Assembly: GCF_000745345.1 (NCBI RefSeq)
Contig: NZ_JQNR01000005.1
Location: 434,001 to 498,000, forward strand
DNA: 64,000 nt
Source of the DNA: Actinacidiphila yeochonensis CN732
GTDB taxonomy: Bacteria; Actinomycetota; Actinomycetes; Streptomycetales; Streptomycetaceae
Direction: 5' to 3'
Of this stretch, positions 59,701 to 64,000 are shown piece by piece. The stretch's first letter is position 1. Every line of letters starts with the position of its first letter. The notes below the pieces were generated by a model that did no database searches, was not told the DNA's origin, and saw only the letters and a program-made list of their open reading frames with translations. Both the position numbers and the translations under genes were made by a program.

Positions 59701-62700
59701 TGCCCGGCCCACCGCTGCCGGGCCCGCACAGCCGTCACCTCCGCCGGCACCCGCACCACCCCGGGGGCATCCACCACCTCGTCGGGCAGCAACCCCCGCA
59801 GCCCCTGCCGCAGCACCTCATCCGCCTCGACCACCCGCGGACCACCCCGCGTGAACGCCTCCCCCTCCTGGTGCGTCCCGGGTGTCGCCACGGCCACCTG
59901 CCCATTGGGGCCGAACCTGACCAGCCCGGTGCCCTCCGGCCAGGCACCCGCCAGCTGGCTGGAAGGCATCTCCGGGTCGTTGATCCGCAACCAAGAGCCC
60001 GCGGGCACCGGCACACGGCGCCGACCGGACCCGTCCGACACGAAACCCCGCTCGGGCATACCGGCCACCGCCGCGGCCGGCACGAACAGCTCCGCCACCT
60101 CCAACAAGCGCTCCGGCAGCGTGATCTCCCCAGACCCAGTCGGTATCTCCAGGTGCACCGCCTCGCCGGTCGTGTCGGACAACTCCAGTAGCCAGTCCAC
60201 GAGGCCATCCGAGACCCGCCGAGGCGTGACCAGCAGCGGGACCTCCGACCTCCACCCGGCCCACTCCAACACGGCCGCGGCCAGTGCCCCGGACAGCGGA
60301 CGGACAGCACCGGAAGAGCCCAGAACCTCGGGACTGTCCCCATCGCCCATCAGCGTCAGACTGAAGACGTTCTCCCGGCCGAAACTCGCCCGCGCCCCCT
60401 GGGCCACCCGGTCCAGCTCGTCGAGGGGTGTCCGGTCCTGCTCCTGGAAGGACAACCCTCGCGCCAGGAAGCTCAGTTGGACCTGACCCAGGTTCTCCTG
60501 TTCAGCCAGGTCCTGGACCTCGTCGGGCACGAGGGAGCCAGCCTCATTGCCCAGCCACGGCCTGACCGCGAACAACGACAACACCTGCGCCCGACCAGCG
60601 GGCGACAGCGACAGCACATCCAGCAAAGACCCCAGCGCGGCCGACTCCTCGACGGACCCGGCCGGGAACACCCCCACCCCACCCGGACCGGCCAGCAACC
60701 CCGCGTGCTCCGGAATCCGCCCCGCCGCCTGCGCCTCCGCAAACGTCCCCACCGGCTGGTAACCCGGCGCCTGCCAGGACGGGTCCTCAGCCAGCCGCTG
60801 AGCCGCGGCCACCAGATGCAACGCCACGTTGACCTGCGCCTGCGTCACCGCCGCATCGGAACCAGCGCCCCAGAACCCGAATTCCACCAACCCGGCCCCG
60901 GGCTCCACCGCACGCACCGGACCCGCCGCGTCGAACGGAAGCAGCCCCCGCCCAACCCCCCGAGGCACCGTTCGCAGCCGCGCGAAATCGGCACGCGAGT
61001 ACGTACCGCCCAACCGGAACAGCACATCCTGGTGACCACCCACCAGATCCAGCAGCACACCCTGCGCCGCCTCACTCAGCCCACCCGGCACACCCACCCG
61101 AACCCGGGTACGCAACCCCTCGAAGACCACACCGTCCCCGGCACCCAGCAGTCCCTGGGCAGTCCGCAGCTCCCGCCAGGACTGCTCGGTGTCCCCAAGC
61201 ACCGGCGAAACGAACTCGTCGGAGTCATTGATCCGCCAGCCGGCCCCCCTCTCCCCGGGCCGCACCTGCCGGGTCAACCCAGCGGCCCACAGATCGGCCA
61301 GCACACCCGCCAGCCCCTCCGACGGCCCGTCCGCATCCGTCGCCCGGAGGCCGACGGCGACCTGGAACGTCATCCCGCCCAGCGCCGGATCGGCCAGACC
61401 ACCAGTGACACCCGCCGCCAGATACGGCACGGCCAACCCGCCGCCGCCCACCCGCTCCACCACCCCACGGGCAGCCTCCACCACCTCGGCGTGGAGCGCC
61501 TCAGGCGAACCGCCCGCCTGGGCGACAGCCTCCACCGCGACAACGGACGGGTCATCGACAACGGAGTCGTCAACGCCGACGAACTCATCGATGTCGACGA
61601 ACTCATCGATGTCGACGAGCTCATCAGCGTCGACGAACTCGGAGGCGTCCACGGACTCGACGTCGGACCGCGAGCTGGTGCCCCCGACCTCGGACGGTCC
61701 GGCCTCGACCTCGTCCGGGACGGTCTCCGACGTCCCGGCACCGTCAGCCGGGGCACCCGGCCGCGGTATGGCGGAGGTCGGCTCGGCGCCGGCAACCGCG
61801 TCCGGGTCGGCGGTGAGGGGTGCCGGGGAGCCGGCGCCCTCGGCCGCGTCCGGCAGCGACAGGTCCACCTCGGACTCCGGCAGCGGCACGCCCGCCGCCA
61901 GGGCCGCCTCCGCCGCGGCGGCGTCAACCGCACGGGCGGCCTCGTCGGTGCCCTCCTCCGCGGGCTCCTCGGGGATCGCCGAAAGGGTCGTCGACAGGGT
62001 CCCCGACAAGGTCGCCGGCAGCTCCGGCGGCGTCTCCGTGCTGCGCAGGAGGGTGTCGCCGACGACCCACCGCGTGCCCGCCGGGCCCTGGACCTCGACG
62101 AGGGCGAGAGCGCGGACACGGTGGCCCGTCAGGCCGGCGCCGGCGGATTCCATCGGGGTGCCGATGCGCAGCAGCGCGCGGCGCTGGCTGGCGGCGCTGC
62201 CGATCTGGCCGAAGCCCTCGGTACCGCCCAGGAAGGGGGTGGTGGCGCTGCCGCTGTTGTGGCCGCCGGCATCCGCACCTGAGGCGCTGAACGACACGGA
62301 CGCGGTGGTGGTCTGCTGCGTCTGGTTGGAGGCGCCGTCCGCGGACAGCTCCACCCGGTCGATGGCGACGTCCTTGCTCGCGGTCTCCGGCCGGGCCGAG
62401 TAGAGGGTGATCCTGACCGAGATGCCCTCGGCCCCCGGACGGCCCAGGAACGCGGCGACGTGGGCGGGCTGGAGCGTGACCATCCGGTTGTCGGCGATCA
62501 GCTGCGTCATCCGCAGCCCCATGCCCTCCTCCGACCGGGAGGTCTCCGGACCGAGGTCCTGGACCAGCGACGGGGCGACCTCGCGCAGCGCCATGCCCAG
62601 TTCGTCGAGGCCGCTGAAGCCGTAGACCTGGAACGGCCGGGCGGGCACCCACGTCGGCCCGCCCAGCAGCGTCCGCACGCGGGGATCGACCGTGTCGGGG

Positions 62701-64000
62701 CCGACCTCCAGGGCCAGCCCGTCCTCGGTGGCACCCGGCCGGAGGGTCGGATCGAAGTCGTAGCGGGCCGGCCGCACCGGCTCCGTCCGGCTCCCGCGGT
62801 CGACGGGCGCCTCGTCCGCGGAGAACCGCAGGCTCGCGCGTGCCGCCTGGACACCGGTGGCCTCGGTCAGCGGGCGCGGCAGCTCGCCGAGTGCCGGGCC
62901 GAGCAGGGCCCGGATGCCGGTGGCCGCTCCCGCCCACGTCAGGCCGTGGGTGATCCCGGCCGCGGCTCCGTTGACCAGCTGGACCAGGAGCGCCTTGGTC
63001 AGCGGACGCGTGGTGACCTTGTAGACGTACTCGTACTCGACGCCCGTGAACTCCACGCTGTTGAAGGTGCGCTTCCAGGTGCGCAGTTCACGGGCGGAGG
63101 TCCGGGTCCGGGTGCTGCTGTCGCTGCTGGAGATGGACGCCTTGGGTCCGAGCCGGCTGCCCCGGGTACTTCCCAGGAAGCCGAGGTTGAAGGTGTTGGT
63201 GGTGGTCCTGGTGGTGCTGACCCGGGTCGCCCCGGGCGGCTTGAGGGCCGCGCCGTCGCCGTGGGAGCGGCCGAAGACGTTGTCCACACCGGAGTTGGAC
63301 GCCATCGCCCTTCCGCGCGGCACGCTGAGGTCGCTGCCCGCCTTGGGCCGGGCGGTGAAGGCGACCTCCACCAGCCGCGGCCCGAGCCAGGACCGGTGGA
63401 CGAAGTGGAAGGCGGTGTGGCCGCTGGTCCCGGCGTTGGGCAGGGTGCGCAGGCCCAGCGTGGAGGTGTGCTCGTTGATGCGGGTGAGCACGCCGGGCAG
63501 GTAGCCGGCGTGGCCGACCCGGGTCACGCCGGGCGCCTGCGCCTCCACCTCCTTGACGACGGCGTCGTGGAGGGCCTTGCGCCCGCCCTCCAGGTGGACC
63601 TCGGTGACCGCGCCCTCGTTCATCGCGCCGCCGCTGGCGACGAACCAGGAGGGCAGCATCCGGTCCAGCGGCGCGGCCTCGGCGATCTTGGCCGTCTTGA
63701 CGAGGTCCCGCAGCTCGGGGTGGTTGTTCAGGTCGTTGTCGACCAGGAAGAACTCAAGCCCGCCGGGGACCTCGACGGCCTTCGACGTGCTCAGGCTCGT
63801 GACGGGGCGGAGGGTCCCGGACACGATGTTGCTGACGCCGCGCTCCACGGTGACCACGTAGGTGATCCGGCCGGTGAAGCGGTGGACGAGGGTGGTGTCC
63901 TCCGTGGTGACGCGGAAGGCTCCCGTGTTGTCGTTGACCGTGACGTTCCTGGTGTCCGACCAGTCGCGCTCGAAGGTCCCGGTGAGGGCGGAGAACCCTG
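56766..64000 (-). CDS. Giant T7SS-linked protein with tandem amidoligase-like modules (N-terminus outside window)
   Basis: At least 2,410 residues, open to the window edge. In order from the edge: a beta-rich region (64000 to about 62250, e.g. LVHRFTGRITYVVTVERGVS); an acidic linker with VDIDEF repeats (61576-61642); module 1, a degenerate amidoligase (about 61480-60500); an alpha/beta domain (about 60480-59650); module 2, an amidoligase (about 59590-58700) with FGLEIEF (59538-59558), ELVAPIL, GGHVHVGVG (59232-59258) and VEFRW (58983-58994); a second alpha/beta domain (LVLVPSETMQHRAALRWLVD); Glu/Pro/Ala-rich low complexity; and a final 120-residue domain (HVRVELHMSDQGGFQTAMVV). Amidoligases join carboxyl and amino groups. 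Location next to eccC suggests export; target unknown. Confidence 0.85.
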   Translation of the reverse strand, partial: GFSALTGTFERDWSDTRNVTVNDNTGAFRVTTEDTTLVHRFTGRITYVVTVERGVSNIVSGTLRPVTSLSTSKAVEVPGGLEFFLVDNDLNNHPELRDLVKTAKIAEAAPLDRMLPSWFVASGGAMNEGAVTEVHLEGGRKALHDAVVKEVEAQAPGVTRVGHAGYLPGVLTRINEHTSTLGLRTLPNAGTSGHTAFHFVHRSWLGPRLVEVAFTARPKAGSDLSVPRGRAMASNSGVDNVFGRSHGDGAALKPPGATRVSTTRTTTNTFNLGFLGSTRGSRLGPKASISSSDSSTRTRTSARELRTWKRTFNSVEFTGVEYEYVYKVTTRPLTKALLVQLVNGAAAGITHGLTWAGAATGIRALLGPALGELPRPLTEATGVQAARASLRFSADEAPVDRGSRTEPVRPARYDFDPTLRPGATEDGLALEVGPDTVDPRVRTLLGGPTWVPARPFQVYGFSGLDELGMALREVAPSLVQDLGPETSRSEEGMGLRMTQLIADNRMVTLQPAHVAAFLGRPGAEGISVRITLYSARPETASKDVAIDRVELSADGASNQTQQTTTASVSFSASGADAGGHNSGSATTPFLGGTEGFGQIGSAASQRRALLRIGTPMESAGAGLTGHRVRALALVEVQGPAGTRWVVGDTLLRSTETPPELPATLSGTLSTTLSAIPEEPAEEGTDEAARAVDAAAAEAALAAGVPLPESEVDLSLPDAAEGAGSPAPLTADPDAVAGAEPTSAIPRPGAPADGAGTSETVPDEVEAGPSEVGGTSSRSDVESVDASEFVDADELVDIDEFVDIDEFVGVDDSVVDDPSVVAVEAVAQAGGSPEALHAEVVEAARGVVERVGGGGLAVPYLAAGVTGGLADPALGGMTFQVAVGLRATDADGPSEGLAGVLADLWAAGLTRQVRPGERGAGWRINDSDEFVSPVLGDTEQSWRELRTAQGLLGAGDGVVFEGLRTRVRVGVPGGLSEAAQGVLLDLVGGHQDVLFRLGGTYSRADFARLRTVPRGVGRGLLPFDAAGPVRAVEPGAGLVEFGFWGAGSDAAVTQAQVNVALHLVAAAQRLAEDPSWQAPGYQPVGTFAEAQAAGRIPEHAGLLAGPGGVGVFPAGSVEESAALGSLLDVLSLSPAGRAQVLSLFAVRPWLGNEAGSLVPDEVQDLAEQENLGQVQLSFLARGLSFQEQDRTPLDELDRVAQGARASFGRENVFSLTLMGDGDSPEVLGSSGAVRPLSGALAAAVLEWAGWRSEVPLLVTPRRVSDGLVDWLLELSDTTGEAVHLEIPTGSGEITLPERLLEVAELFVPAAAVAGMPERGFVSDGSGRRRVPVPAGSWLRINDPEMPSSQLAGAWPEGTGLVRFGPNGQVAVATPGTHQEGEAFTRGGPRVVEADEVLRQGLRGLLPDEVVDAPGVVRVPAEVTAVRARQRWAGQQRELTHADVVAVTEQVGERVVAGHSHLPYMVDSSAGGPAGSEFGDLTFGLEIEFLVDDPGAITGILADLKKAGLTRQDSMGNYGSAAGAGYRQWWLERDPSVSAELVAPILRDTPQAWQELRTALSVIRKHGGHARLRTGDGERTSVGGHVHVGVGQFGNDIRRHAALLSLVRGFQPELFRLGTNPLNEEHRGTKYVDSLAEPSEGYSVLEAVLHGSRYSALNFPSVRGFGSDHVEFRWADGTVDEAVWQTLVKVELGLVRAALRLADDPSWQPPAFRSVGLLAGVEQRVRVTGAGGVRVFDAGAEAETAGIRALLDTVFTRWEDKAQALALYATTPYFGGLGGRPADASSGLAPIGIPGLEDLVDLVRVKATVVEGGADLKAADLRPEEVQGALTAFRAMADLPDAFVVRFDAWDTPSMPTAFGVGGEKALTADEFLALARALGWSGQPLVLVPSETMQHRAALRWLVDLAGSLGRPVHILISGNGLFGPLPAPPELLPLLQRFRTDDQTPVAVDDEIPADDMDEQPEGPRVVADFGWLRVLPPGWSGGRQGDWPAGTVWEPTSGSYADAMDIGAHTADWGPTGYPMAWLGGHPMAPQGVLSAVQFQQRGLAQGGQGAEAEDAREAAEDTGSDSGDEPFEAHEHLDEAGEAGEVPAAADGATETEESAEGPATVAATPVEPDVTEPPVPAPTSGEPNGPDAAPAAAAQPVAEARPAAAGLNLDVVPVGRPAEAGEQHASEPAATPTSASAVSAAVPVASGRPSSAAAGGFRSLAPTGPVVSLGRFAGAPTPVVRGVELLGSRDAVEAAEPVEAVVAKPSSAGRGGAAVRAAEPMAAEPVPSQPQEVVPATARRIPVEPLQTPFTVALDGEHGIAPAVLDEVNRQLADKDPATVAEGERQAERLGREVAERVRAWWTEKGLHPAHVRVELHMSDQGGFQTAMVVSRVVAKLLTHRVVTTVGEISSFEICPPEFGGAR
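61576..61642. repeat. 18-bp repeats coding VDIDEF in the giant protein
   Basis: GACGAACTCATCGATGTC-type units start at about 61578, 61596, 61614 and 61632 (partial). In-frame; they encode an acidic (V/A)D(I/V)DEFVD ladder between the beta-rich region and module 1. Confidence 0.8.

Noticed and set aside
58260..60191. Plus-strand open frame of about 640 codons opposite the amidoligase modules
   Set aside because: Composition is Arg/His/Pro/Gln-rich antisense shadow without any motif; the minus strand carries the conserved motifs.

Overview
The window is GC-rich (roughly 70% or more) and has dense, short-spaced genes, frequent ATGA/GTGA start-stop overlaps, many GTG starts and several leaderless-looking promoters. 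Together with gene families typical of the group (NnaR nitrate regulator, FUSC/MarR pair, MmyB-type XRE regulator, DUF6924, EccC of type VII secretion), this points to a Streptomyces-like actinobacterium (Streptomycetaceae). No rRNA, tRNA, insertion sequence, prophage or CRISPR array was found.

Layout. 1-9 kb: proline iminopeptidase, two divergent lipoproteins, a minus-strand operon of three proteins (amphipathic 11-mer repeat protein, SRPBCC protein, glycine-zipper/acidic protein) of the kind I recall beside gas-vesicle genes but with no gvp structural gene here, small membrane proteins and an alpha/beta hydrolase. 9-15 kb: secreted protein, AraC regulator, a shrunken in-frame relic of the hydrolase, an HTH gene broken by a 22-bp duplication, DUF6924 protein, GNAT acetyltransferase and a membrane protein with threonine-containing 11-residue repeats. 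15.7-20.2 kb: unknown protein, MoxR ATPase and VWA/metallopeptidase-like protein in one operon. 20.5-25.3 kb: Fic AMPylase with a near-perfect palindrome over its promoter and start, SDR and divergent XRE regulator, YceI protein. 25.6-31.7 kb: small secreted protein coupled to a TPR protein, FUSC transporter with MarR regulator, Tat-exported purple acid phosphatase with a PHO-box candidate.

31.8-42.2 kb is a complete-looking nitrate/nitrite assimilation locus: sirohydrochlorin chelatase and NnaR on one strand, divergent from nitrate reductase, flavoprotein, NirB, NirD and NarK. 42.3-47.2 kb carries a SigB/F-type sigma factor and a two-component/ABC-2 exporter locus whose histidine kinase is frameshifted. 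47.4-47.6 kb is a fragment of a TIGR02680/JetC-like SMC ATPase, a relic of a Wadjet-type system. 47.6-50.1 kb is a divergent TetR/MFS efflux pair separated by four GAACNNNGTTC palindromes.

50.2-64.0 kb is a type VII secretion-linked locus read leftwards: a giant protein (over 2,400 residues visible, N-terminus outside the window), an SseB-like protein, a YbaB-like protein and the three-domain ATPase EccC. The giant protein carries two tandem amidoligase-like (COOH-NH2 ligase) modules; the second keeps the recognisable motifs and the first has lost them. I consider this the most unusual element in the window. A second theme is repeat-driven damage: a 22-bp duplication, an indel in a 9-bp repeat tract and a deletion between 8-bp repeats each correspond to a broken or shrunken gene.
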